A DNA stretch of 64,000 nucleotides, taken from Scandinavium manionii (GTDB taxonomy: Bacteria > Pseudomonadota > Gammaproteobacteria > Enterobacterales > Enterobacteriaceae). The notes below the pieces were generated by a model. It did not search any database and was not told where the DNA came from. It saw only the letters and a program-made list of their open reading frames with translations. This document shows positions 8,039 through 16,157 of this stretch, one piece after another (position 1 is the first letter of the stretch; every line of letters starts with the position of its first letter). Both the position numbers and the translations under genes were made by a program. The stretch is taken from assembly GCF_024764775.1 (NCBI RefSeq), contig NZ_JALIGC010000036.1:124001-188000 (forward strand), in the 5' to 3' direction.

Positions 8039-8938
8039 CTACATCCCCTGCATCCCCCGAATACGCGCTGCATCTTCGCCCGGCGTGATCCCGAAGTAAC
8101 GCTTAAACTCACGACTGAACTGCGAAGGACTTTCGTATCCCACCTTTATTGCCGCCGTGCTGGCCTTCAGGCCCTCATGCACCATCATCATTCGCGCTTT
8201 GTGCAGCCGATAGGATTTCAGATATTGCAGCGGCGAGGTGCTGGTTACTGACTTAAAGTTGTGATGAAACGCCGAAACGCTCATGTTGGCTTCCGCTGCC
8301 AACTGGTCAACGCTAAGATTTTCGGTGTACTGGCTCTCAATCCGTTTCAGCACCCGGCTAATCAGGCTGAAATGCGTCTGGCGGCTGACCAGCGCCAGCA
8401 GCGCACCGCCGCGTGGCCCCATCAGCACGTGATACAGCATTTCACGGATGATTTGCTTGCCGAGAATACGCGCATCCATCGGGTGCTCCATCACGTCGAG
8501 CAGACGCTCAGCGGCACAGAGGATTTCATCGGATAGCGTGGCGGAGTTAATCCCGCTGGCGGCCATCGAAGGCTGAAACAGTTCGTCCTCACCGATGTCC
8601 ATCAGCAGCTCTTGCAATTGCAGAATATCGACATTCAGACGCAGGCCCGCCAGCGGCACTTCCGGCGTGGCGAAGGTTTCGCATTCAAACGGCAACGGCA
8701 CCGTCAACAGCAGGTATTCCGTGGCGTCATAGCGGAAAACGCGCTCGTTAATGTGGCCTATCTTATGGCCGGAAAAGAGGAATACGATGCCCGGCTGGTA
8801 CATTACCGGCGTGCGGGTCCCCGGCTGCGTGCCGTACAACAGGCGAATATCCGGCAACAGTTGAATGAGTTTTTCTTCATTATTTTTCAGCTGCTTAATT
8901 TTCTCCGTCAGCAGCAGACAGGTCTCTTCACGGTTCAT
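8039..8938 (-). CDS. yqhC: AraC-family activator YqhC
   Basis: A regulator of 299 residues from the ATG at 8938, where similarity to E. coli YqhC (MNREE) begins; the frame is open 58 codons further upstream, but that part is low-complexity and unlike the family. An AraC N-terminal ligand domain (about residues 30-190) is followed by two helix-turn-helix units in VDQLAAEANMSVSAFHHNF and KVGYESPSQFSREFKRYFG. In E. coli it activates yqhD and dkgA in response to glyoxal, furfural and other aldehydes. It is divergent from yqhD here too. No strong ribosome binding site is seen before the chosen start. Confidence 0.9.
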   Translation of the reverse strand: MNREETCLLLTEKIKQLKNNEEKLIQLLPDIRLLYGTQPGTRTPVMYQPGIVFLFSGHKIGHINERVFRYDATEYLLLTVPLPFECETFATPEVPLAGLRLNVDILQLQELLMDIGEDELFQPSMAASGINSATLSDEILCAAERLLDVMEHPMDARILGKQIIREMLYHVLMGPRGGALLALVSRQTHFSLISRVLKRIESQYTENLSVDQLAAEANMSVSAFHHNFKSVTSTSPLQYLKSYRLHKARMMMVHEGLKASTAAIKVGYESPSQFSREFKRYFGITPGEDAARIRGMQGM

Positions 8939-9132
8939 TTTTTGCGATATCCGGGACGTATTTCGATGGATGTATTGTGGATAATAATATTCATATTCTC
9001 CAGCCCACAGGAGAAATGGGCAATACATAGGCAGGAATGTGCATTGAGACAAACAGCCCACAGGACCACAATACACTCCATCAGGTAGCCCTGTCGCTAC
9101 CGTCTTTTTCACCCGTTATGAAGGGAAAACCT

Positions 9133-10296
9133 ATGTTTAATTTCAATCTGCACACGCCTACTCGCATTTTATTTGGTAAAGGTGCTATCACAGAACTGCG
9201 GGCGCAAATCCCGGCAGATGCGCGCGTCCTCGTCACGTACGGCGGCGGCAGTGTCAAAAAAACCGGCGTGCTGGACCAGGTCATGACGGCGCTGGACGGC
9301 CTCAACGTGCTGGAGTTCGGCGGCATCGAGCCAAACCCGTCTTATGAAACACTGATGAACGCGGTGAAAATTGCCCGTGAAGAAAAAATCACCTTCCTGC
9401 TGGCCGTGGGCGGCGGTTCCGTTCTCGACGGCACCAAATTCATTGCGGCCGCCGCGCAGTATGCTGACGGCGTTGACCCGTGGGAAATCCTGCAAACCGG
9501 CGGCAGCAAAATTGAAAGCGCTATCCCGATGGGCTCCGTGCTGACGCTGCCTGCGACCGGTTCTGAATCCAACATGGGCGCGGTGATTTCTCGCAAAACC
9601 ACCGGCGACAAACAGGCATTCATGAACCCGCACGTGCAGCCGGTCTTCGCCATTCTTGATCCGGTTTACACCTACACCCTGCCACCGCGTCAGGTCGCAA
9701 ACGGCGTGGTCGATGCCTTCATTCACACCGTTGAGCAGTACGTGACCTACCCGGTTAACGCCAAAATTCAGGACCGTTTCGCCGAAGGTATTCTGCTGAC
9801 GCTGGTTGAAGAAGGTCCAAAAGCGCTGAAAGAACCAGAAAACTACGACGTGCGTGCCAACGTGATGTGGGCGGCGACTCAGGCGCTGAACGGTCTGATT
9901 GGCGCTGGCGTGCCGCAGGATTGGGCGACGCATATGCTCGGCCATGAACTGACCGCAATGCACGGCCTGGACCACGCCCAGACGCTGGCGGTTGTTCTGC
10001 CTGCTTTGTGGAATGAAAAACGCGACACCAAACGCGCCAAACTGCTGCAATACGCAGAACGCGTATGGAACATTACCGAAGGTTCTGAAGATGCCCGCAT
10101 TGATGCCGCCATTGCCGCGACTCGCGAGTTCTTCGAAGTGATGGGTGTGCCGACGCGCCTGTCCGGCTACGGTCTGGACGGCAGCTCTATCCCTGCGCTG
10201 CTGAAAAAACTGGAAGAGCACGGCATGACGCAAATCGGTGAAAATCAGGATATCACTCTCGACGTGAGCCGTCGTATTTACGAAGCGGCACGCTAA
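9133..10296 (+). CDS. yqhD: NADPH-dependent aldehyde reductase YqhD
   Basis: A 387-residue iron-type alcohol dehydrogenase that reduces a wide range of aldehydes with NADPH. Metal ligands Asp194 and His198 (VVDAFIHTVEQY) and the later His267/His281 pair (HMLGHELTAMHGLDH) are present, with nucleotide-binding glycine stretches at about 37-41 and 93-96. The start at 9133 follows AAGGGA; an upstream extension of the frame is unlike the family. Regulated by the divergent yqhC by analogy with E. coli. Confidence 0.97.
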   Translation: MFNFNLHTPTRILFGKGAITELRAQIPADARVLVTYGGGSVKKTGVLDQVMTALDGLNVLEFGGIEPNPSYETLMNAVKIAREEKITFLLAVGGGSVLDGTKFIAAAAQYADGVDPWEILQTGGSKIESAIPMGSVLTLPATGSESNMGAVISRKTTGDKQAFMNPHVQPVFAILDPVYTYTLPPRQVANGVVDAFIHTVEQYVTYPVNAKIQDRFAEGILLTLVEEGPKALKEPENYDVRANVMWAATQALNGLIGAGVPQDWATHMLGHELTAMHGLDHAQTLAVVLPALWNEKRDTKRAKLLQYAERVWNITEGSEDARIDAAIAATREFFEVMGVPTRLSGYGLDGSSIPALLKKLEEHGMTQIGENQDITLDVSRRIYEAAR

Positions 10297-10354
10297 GGGT
10301 TTTTTCGCTCAACCTTTCGTTTTCTCGTATTTCGTCCAGACTTAATGCTACTAC

Positions 10355-10385
10355 TTCACCGGAGCGCCCACCGCGCTCTGGTGAA
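10355..10385. repeat. Hairpin downstream of yqhD
   Basis: The arms 10355-10367 and 10373-10385 (TTCACCGGAGCGC and its near complement, one mismatch) form a stem with a five-base loop. It may slow or end yqhD transcription; no T-run follows. Confidence 0.5.
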
Positions 10386-10409
10386 TTTCATCTAGCCCTA
10401 AATAATTCG

Positions 10410-10500
10410 CATTGCAGGAAGACGGCAAGGGAGTGAATCCCCTGGAGCTTACTTGAGTAAGTGACTGGGGTGAGCGAGTGCAGCCAACGCCCCTGCAATG
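10410..10500 (+). repeat. Structured intergenic repeat between yqhD and dkgA
   Basis: A 91-base element closed by a perfect 9-bp stem (cattgcagg at 10410-10418, cctgcaatg at 10492-10500). Inside, a second stem pairs CCCC with GGGG around a CTTAC-TTGA-GTAAG hairpin. The sequence type (gcaggaagacggcaag, ggagcttac, gtgactggggtgagcgag) is one I recall from many enterobacterial intergenic regions as a dispersed element; I cannot name the family with certainty. It lies 30 bases before the dkgA start, so it would be part of any yqhD-dkgA transcript and could affect dkgA expression. Confidence 0.6.
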
Positions 10501-10530
10501 TGAAGCATGATGGGCGTAAGGGAGGAATGC

Positions 10531-11358
10531 ATGACACATCCAACACTAATCAAGCTCAATGACGGCAACATCATGCCGCAACTGGGTCTCGGCGTGTGGA
10601 AAGCAGGCAACGAGGAAGTGGTTACCGCCATTCATAAAGCACTGGAGGTCGGATATCGTTCTATCGATACCGCCGCCGCGTATAAAAATGAGGATGGCGT
10701 AGGCAAAGCATTAGCCAGCGCAGGTGTCGCGCGCGATGAGCTGTTCATTACCACCAAGCTGTGGAATGACGATCAGAAACGCCCGGCAGAAGCACTCCAG
10801 GAAAGCCTCGATAAACTGCAGCTCGATTATGTCGATCTGTATCTAATGCACTGGCCGGTTCCGGCTATCGATCATTACGTTGAAGCCTGGCGTGGGATGA
10901 TTGAACTGCAAAAACAGGGCCTGGTGAAAAGCATCGGCGTGTGTAATTTCCAGGTGAGCCACCTGCAACGTCTGATAGATGAAACCGGCGTCTCGCCAGT
11001 CATTAACCAGATTGAACTTCATCCTCTGATGCAGCAGCGTCAGTTGCATTCCTGGAACGCGACGCACAAGATCCAGACCGAGTCGTGGAGCCCACTGGCG
11101 CAGGGCGGCGAAGGGGTTTTCGATCAAACCATTATTCGCCATCTGGCTGAGAAATACGGCAAGACACCGGCGCAAATTGTGCTTCGCTGGCATCTGGATA
11201 GCGGACTGGTGGTTATCCCGAAATCCGTTACGCCTGCACGTATTGCGGAAAACTTCGACGTATGGGATTTCCGTCTGGATAAAGACGAACTGGGTGAGAT
11301 TGCGAAGCTGGACCAGGGGAAACGGCTCGGGCCGGACCCGGATCAGTTCGGCGGTTAA
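10531..11358 (+). CDS. dkgA: 2,5-diketo-D-gluconate reductase A / methylglyoxal reductase
   Basis: A 275-residue aldo-keto reductase close to E. coli DkgA (YqhE). It reduces 2,5-diketogluconate, methylglyoxal and beta-keto esters with NADPH. The catalytic residues Asp46, Tyr51 (DTAAAYKNE), Lys76 (TTKLW) and His107 (LMHWP) are visible, and the C-terminal IPKSVTP motif binds NADPH. The ATG at 10531, 5 bases after GGGAGG, is preferred over the one at 10507. Downstream of yqhD in the same direction, but 234 bases apart with a structured repeat between them. Confidence 0.96.
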   Translation: MTHPTLIKLNDGNIMPQLGLGVWKAGNEEVVTAIHKALEVGYRSIDTAAAYKNEDGVGKALASAGVARDELFITTKLWNDDQKRPAEALQESLDKLQLDYVDLYLMHWPVPAIDHYVEAWRGMIELQKQGLVKSIGVCNFQVSHLQRLIDETGVSPVINQIELHPLMQQRQLHSWNATHKIQTESWSPLAQGGEGVFDQTIIRHLAEKYGKTPAQIVLRWHLDSGLVVIPKSVTPARIAENFDVWDFRLDKDELGEIAKLDQGKRLGPDPDQFGG

Positions 11359-11383
11359 TCGCGGTCAGTAAAAAGCCCTGAAG

Positions 11384-11458
11384 TGCCCGGCGGCGCTGCG
11401 CTTGCCGGGCCTACATTTCAGCCTGTTGTAGGCCCGATAAGCGCAAGCGCCATCGGGC
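11384..11458. repeat. REP pair (BIME) between dkgA and ygiQ
   Basis: Two inverted REP units: gcccggcggcgctgcgcttg at the left and its inverted relative ending catcgggc at the right. It lies in the 3' gap of two convergent genes, where such elements stabilise or terminate messages. Confidence 0.85.
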
Positions 11459-11464
11459 TTCTTT

Positions 11465-13642
11465 TTATGGTTTCACCGCACGTTTGGTGGCGGGTTTTGG
11501 CTTACGTGCGCCAGGATTACGCTGCTGGGCAATCGCCGTGTGCTTGGTCAACGCCGGACGCGTGTGACGATTCTGTCGACGCGCTTCCCGCATTTCTTCG
11601 AGTGTCGGTGATGGCACCAGACATTCCCGGCGTCCGCCGATTAAATGCTTTTTACCCATCACTTCCAGCGCCTGACGAATCATCGGCCAGTTCGCCGGAT
11701 CGTGATAGCGCAGCAGCGCTTTGTGCAGACGACGCTGCTTGTCGCCCTTCGGCACCGCGATATCTTCGCTCTTATAACCAATCTTACCCAGCGGGTTTTT
11801 ACCGGTGTAATACATGGTGGTCGAGTTGGCGAGCGGCGATGGATAGAAGTTCTGCACCTGATCGAGGCGGAAGCGGTTCTTCTTCAGCCACAGCGCCAGG
11901 TTAACCATATCTTCGTCAGTAGTGCCCGGGTGCGCAGAAATGAAGTAAGGGATCAGATATTGCTCTTTCCCGGCCTGTTTCGAATAGGTGTCAAACAGCT
12001 CTTTAAAGCGGTCATAACTTCCCATTCCCGGTTTCATCATCTTCGACAGCGGGCCTTCTTCCGTATGCTCTGGCGCAATCTTCAGATAACCGCCGACGTG
12101 ATGGGTTGCCAGCTCTTTGATATAGCGCGGATCTTCTACCGCGATGTCATAGCGCACGCCGGAAGCGATGAGGATCTTTTTGACGCCGTCCAGTTCGCGG
12201 GCACGGCGATACAAATTGATCGTCGGCTCGTGGTTGGTGTCCATGTGCTTACAGATATCCGGATAAACACAGGAAAGGCGGCGACAGGTCTGCTCGGCGC
12301 GCGGTGATTTGCAGCGCAGCATGTACATGTTGGCGGTCGGGCCACCAAGATCGGAAATAATGCCGGTAAAACCAGGCACGGTGTCGCGAATGGCTTCGAT
12401 TTCGTTGATGATCGAATCTTCGGAACGGCTCTGAATAATGCGCCCTTCGTGCTCGGTTATCGAACAGAAGGAACAGCCACCAAAGCAGCCGCGCATGATG
12501 TTGATCGAGAAGCGAATCATCTCATAAGCCGGGATGCGGCTGTCACCGTACGCCGGATGCGGGATACGCTGGTACGGCAGTGCAAACACACTGTCCATCT
12601 CTTCGGTGGAAAGCGGGATAGCCGGCGGGTTCAGCCAGATGTAGCGATCGCCATGTTTTTGCATCAGCGCGCGGGCACAGCCCGGGTTGGTTTCATGATG
12701 CAGAATACGTGAGGCGTGCGCATACAGCACTTTGTCGCCTTTTACTTTCTCGTAAGAAGGCAGCAGCACGTAGGTTTTTTCCCATGGCTTTGGCTTCGGC
12801 GGCTGGACGGTAATGGCTTTGGCTTCTGCCTTTTTCGGTGCAACAGGTTTGTTGTCGGCACACGGTAAATCTTCACCGTAAGGATGCGGGATCGGATCGA
12901 TTTTGCCCGGCGTGTCGAGGCGGGTGGAATCCACGCCGCTCCAGCCTGGCAGAGCTTCTTTCACCATGATCGCAGTGTTACGCACGTCACGAATATCGGA
13001 CACCTGCTCGCCCATTGAGAGGCGATGTGCAACTTCCACCAGTGGTCGTTCACCGTTGCCGAAAATCAGCATGTCAGCTTTGGAATCCACCAGCACTGAA
13101 CGACGCACGGTATCAGACCAGTAATCGTAATGCGCGGAGCGACGCAGGCTCGCTTCGATCCCCCCAAGGATAACCGGCACGTCTTTCCAGGCTTCTTTGC
13201 AGCGTTGGGTGTAAACCAGGGTGGCGCGATCCGGGCGTTTGCCCGAGACGTTATCTGGCGTATACGCATCGTCGTGACGCAGTTTACGGTCGGCGGTATA
13301 GCGGTTAATCATGGAGTCCATGTTGCCCGCGGTGACGCCAAAGAACAGATTCGGTTTGCCCAGACGCATGAAGTCGTCTTTGCTGTTCCAGTCTGGCTGG
13401 GAGATGATCCCCACGCGGAAGCCCTGAGCTTCCAGCATGCGTCCGCAGATGGCCATCCCGAAGCTCGGGTGATCGACGTACGCGTCTCCCGTCACCATGA
13501 TGATGTCGCAGCTATCCCAGCCAAGTTGATCCATCTCTTCCCGAGACATCGGTAAAAATGGCGCGGGGCCAAAACAGGCCGCCCAATACTGCGGCCAGGA
13601 GAAGAGGGAGCGATCCGGTTGGATCAGGGAAATTGCGCTCAT
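11465..13642 (-). CDS. ygiQ: YgiQ family radical SAM protein
   Basis: A 725-residue UPF0313 protein. The central radical SAM domain carries Cys386, Cys390 and Cys393 in the CxxxCxxC motif (RGCFGGCSFCSITEHEG), which would bind a [4Fe-4S] cluster and SAM. The N-terminal domain (to about residue 240) resembles a cobalamin-binding-like fold of this family. A basic, low-complexity tail (KHTAIAQQRN...KPATKRAVKP) ends the protein. The reaction is not established. Position before ftsP matches E. coli. Confidence 0.93.
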   Translation of the reverse strand: MSAISLIQPDRSLFSWPQYWAACFGPAPFLPMSREEMDQLGWDSCDIIMVTGDAYVDHPSFGMAICGRMLEAQGFRVGIISQPDWNSKDDFMRLGKPNLFFGVTAGNMDSMINRYTADRKLRHDDAYTPDNVSGKRPDRATLVYTQRCKEAWKDVPVILGGIEASLRRSAHYDYWSDTVRRSVLVDSKADMLIFGNGERPLVEVAHRLSMGEQVSDIRDVRNTAIMVKEALPGWSGVDSTRLDTPGKIDPIPHPYGEDLPCADNKPVAPKKAEAKAITVQPPKPKPWEKTYVLLPSYEKVKGDKVLYAHASRILHHETNPGCARALMQKHGDRYIWLNPPAIPLSTEEMDSVFALPYQRIPHPAYGDSRIPAYEMIRFSINIMRGCFGGCSFCSITEHEGRIIQSRSEDSIINEIEAIRDTVPGFTGIISDLGGPTANMYMLRCKSPRAEQTCRRLSCVYPDICKHMDTNHEPTINLYRRARELDGVKKILIASGVRYDIAVEDPRYIKELATHHVGGYLKIAPEHTEEGPLSKMMKPGMGSYDRFKELFDTYSKQAGKEQYLIPYFISAHPGTTDEDMVNLALWLKKNRFRLDQVQNFYPSPLANSTTMYYTGKNPLGKIGYKSEDIAVPKGDKQRRLHKALLRYHDPANWPMIRQALEVMGKKHLIGGRRECLVPSPTLEEMREARRQNRHTRPALTKHTAIAQQRNPGARKPKPATKRAVKP

Positions 13643-13701
13643 AGTGCTTCCGGGTGGTTAAAAAGGGTGCAAAAGGCGGGGATTATACGCTGAATTGATG
13701 T

Positions 13702-13731
13702 AAAAAATGAAGGGGCATATGTCCCCCTTCA
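13702..13731 (-). terminator. Rho-independent terminator of ftsP
   Basis: On the minus strand a GAAGGGG/CCCCTTC stem with a short loop is followed by ATTTTTT, ten bases after the ftsP stop. Confidence 0.85.
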
Positions 13732-13740
13732 TCGTGTGGA

Positions 13741-15153
13741 TTACGGCGCAGGATTCACCAGCATCTGGCCAATCGATCCGCGGTCGGCGAGCTCCAGGGT
13801 CTGGCTGGCAAACTGGAACGGGAAGTGTGGCCACGACGGCTGGCCGTAATACACCAACAGCTCAACCTGACCGTCTACCCACACCGTATCTTTCCAGCCG
13901 CGATCTTCCGGGAATGGCATCGCGCCGTTCACGTTGCGGATCTGGAACATCACCCCTTCAATATGGAATGACTGCGGGCTATCGGCGCGAAGCGTCCAGC
14001 GCTCCCACGATCCCTGCTGTGCCGTGACATCTATGCGCTGCGGGTCCCACAGCTGACCATTGATGCCCGGATCGTCGCCAAGCGTAAAATCGCGGCTGCG
14101 GATAGGCGTGCCGGTCATAATTTCTTCCGGCAGCAGGCGCATCGGCAGGCTGTCGGTAACCAGCGGCAACAGACCGGTTGGGCGCAGCGTCAGCACCAGG
14201 GTCGAAATCAGAATGCTCGACGGCTCGAAGAAGCCGCGAATGCGGTCCACAATGCCCGCCGCTTCACCGCAGGTGATCGACACTTCGTCGCCGTTGGTCA
14301 TGTCGACCAGAATTTCACGGCGCTCACCCGGTGCCAGCGACAGCTGCTTCACCGAAACGGGCGCAGGCAGGAAGCCCTGATCGCCGGAAATCACGTGCAG
14401 CGCGCGACCGTCGCTCATTTGCAGCAGGTAACGGCGAGAGTTTGACGCGTTTAGCAAACGCAATCGCACCCAACCGCGAGACACTTCGACGTACGGGCTT
14501 TGCGCGCCGTTGACCATCAGCGTATCGCCCACAAAGCCGCCGCTGCCCGGTTCGCTGTACTCCGCCGCGCCGAAATTATCGAGACGCTTGTCCTGAATAA
14601 TGACCGGGAAATCGTCCACGCCGTAGTGGTTCGGAATAGGTAAGGATTTACTCACCTCATCTTCAACCAACCACATGCCCGCCAGGCCGTTGTAAACCTG
14701 CTCTGCCGTATGGTTCGGGGTGTTGGCCTGGTACCACAGGGTTGCAGCGTTCTGTCGAATAGGCAGCACCGGCGCCCAATCAGCATTCGGTGACATCATA
14801 CGCGCTGCGCCGCCAATCAGCGGGCCTGGCACCTGCAGACCACGGATGGTCATCGCCACGTTTTCCGTCAGACGGTTGCTGTAAATCAGCTTGACGTCAT
14901 CGCCATTCCACACGCGGATAGTCGGTCCGAGATAGCGCCCATTGATGCCCCAGACCGGGGCACGCGTGCCCTGGGTAAATGACCAGTGCGCACGTTGCAG
15001 GGTTAAAAACAGAGGCTGTCCACGACGGGATTCAAGCAGTGGGGGAACTGGCAACGCTGGCTGCTGGCCTGCCGCATTTGCCCTCAGCGGCACTGCGCCA
15101 GCACAAAGCGCTACTCCTGATGCCTGAATAAATTGACGCCGACTGAGTGACAT
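13741..15153 (-). CDS. ftsP: Cell division protein FtsP (SufI), Tat-exported
   Basis: A 470-residue protein of the multicopper oxidase fold, the same length as E. coli FtsP. The twin-arginine signal SLSRRQFIQASG leads a hydrophobic stretch that ends near AANA, so it is exported folded to the periplasm. FtsP protects the divisome under stress. Family members lack the copper ligands, and none of the usual HxH pairs is obvious here. It lies downstream of plsC on the same strand and ends at a clear terminator. Confidence 0.95.
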   Translation of the reverse strand: MSLSRRQFIQASGVALCAGAVPLRANAAGQQPALPVPPLLESRRGQPLFLTLQRAHWSFTQGTRAPVWGINGRYLGPTIRVWNGDDVKLIYSNRLTENVAMTIRGLQVPGPLIGGAARMMSPNADWAPVLPIRQNAATLWYQANTPNHTAEQVYNGLAGMWLVEDEVSKSLPIPNHYGVDDFPVIIQDKRLDNFGAAEYSEPGSGGFVGDTLMVNGAQSPYVEVSRGWVRLRLLNASNSRRYLLQMSDGRALHVISGDQGFLPAPVSVKQLSLAPGERREILVDMTNGDEVSITCGEAAGIVDRIRGFFEPSSILISTLVLTLRPTGLLPLVTDSLPMRLLPEEIMTGTPIRSRDFTLGDDPGINGQLWDPQRIDVTAQQGSWERWTLRADSPQSFHIEGVMFQIRNVNGAMPFPEDRGWKDTVWVDGQVELLVYYGQPSWPHFPFQFASQTLELADRGSIGQMLVNPAP

Positions 15154-15261
15154 ATTAATAACTCCATGAAACTGACTATAAAACAGAGGGAAACCGTTCC
15201 CAAACAGTGGTCACTTGCGGCTGCGCCATGTCGTAAACGGCATGGCGGCTCACGGTGACGC

Positions 15262-16002
15262 TTATTTTTTCTTTTTCGCCGCTTCGCGTTCAGCAACTTC
15301 CAGATCAAGCTCGGCGATTTTCGCCTTCATGACTTCACGGCAATGCGTCGCAAGTTCACGCACCTGATCTTTGCCGTAGCCGCTGGTATCAATCGGTTGC
15401 AGCATTTCGACGATAACCAGACCGTTATTGATACGGTTCAGGTTAATTTTATTCGACGTATTAGAAACACACACCGGAATAATTGGGACGCCAGCTGCAA
15501 TTGCAGCATGGAACGCACCGGTCTTAAACGGCAGCAGGCCACGGCCACGGCTGCGGGTGCCTTCCGGGAACATCCAGAACGAAATCTTACGGTTCTGGAA
15601 CGCATTAACCACTTCGGCGATAGTGCCGTGTGCTTTCGAGCGGTTGTTACGGTCGATCAACAGGTTGCCGGTCAGCCAGTACAGCAGGCCGAAAAACGGA
15701 ACCCATAACAGGCTTTTCTTTCCGACGGTAACCGTCGGCGGGACGACGATATTCGCCGCCGTCACCATGTCGTAGTTATTTTGATGGTTGCCGATATAAA
15801 TGGCATTACCAAAGTTTTCATACCCTTCCGGCAGACGTTTTTCGACTTTCAGGCCAAAAACCGGGGCCAGGCGGCCAAACAAATGGCCAAACGTCGCAAC
15901 GTGCTTCGGATTACGTGGGCTAAACAGACAATAAACACAGCCAAGAATGCATACCAGAATGCAATAAATGACAACGATGATTGCGCGAAAAATCAATAGC
16001 AT
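15262..16002 (-). CDS. plsC: 1-acyl-sn-glycerol-3-phosphate acyltransferase
   Basis: A 246-residue inner-membrane enzyme that acylates lysophosphatidic acid to phosphatidic acid. The HX4D catalytic motif is His73-Asp78 (GNHQNNYD); the substrate-binding FPEGTRSRG lies near residues 143-151. An N-terminal transmembrane helix spans about residues 4-26. The tail is Lys-rich (AAKKKK). It precedes ftsP as in E. coli. With plsY (46878-47492) it covers the first two steps of phospholipid synthesis in this window. Confidence 0.96.
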   Translation of the reverse strand: MLLIFRAIIVVIYCILVCILGCVYCLFSPRNPKHVATFGHLFGRLAPVFGLKVEKRLPEGYENFGNAIYIGNHQNNYDMVTAANIVVPPTVTVGKKSLLWVPFFGLLYWLTGNLLIDRNNRSKAHGTIAEVVNAFQNRKISFWMFPEGTRSRGRGLLPFKTGAFHAAIAAGVPIIPVCVSNTSNKINLNRINNGLVIVEMLQPIDTSGYGKDQVRELATHCREVMKAKIAELDLEVAEREAAKKKK

Positions 16003-16128
16003 AGCTACCTCTGAAATCCTGACCGCTTAGAATTATATACCGGCCAGGGGATGTGACTTGCAGAACCTTTATTAGGGTATTGTTAATCGCAACGCACGAA
16101 TTAACAACGGTTTGCCGCAAATTTTACA

Positions 16129-16150
16129 GCCCCTTCCGGAGAGAAGGGGC
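16129..16150 (-). terminator. Hairpin after parC
   Basis: GCCCCTTC/GAAGGGGC stem with a six-base loop just beyond the parC stop, followed on the minus strand by TGTAAAATTT. Likely terminator with a weak T-tract. Confidence 0.65.
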
Positions 16151-16157
16151 AACGGGA

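Noticed and set aside
9169..10233. Minus-strand frame of 354 codons opposite yqhD
   Set aside because: Antisense shadow of a well-conserved gene; no ribosome binding site and an unusual His/Gln/Phe-rich composition.
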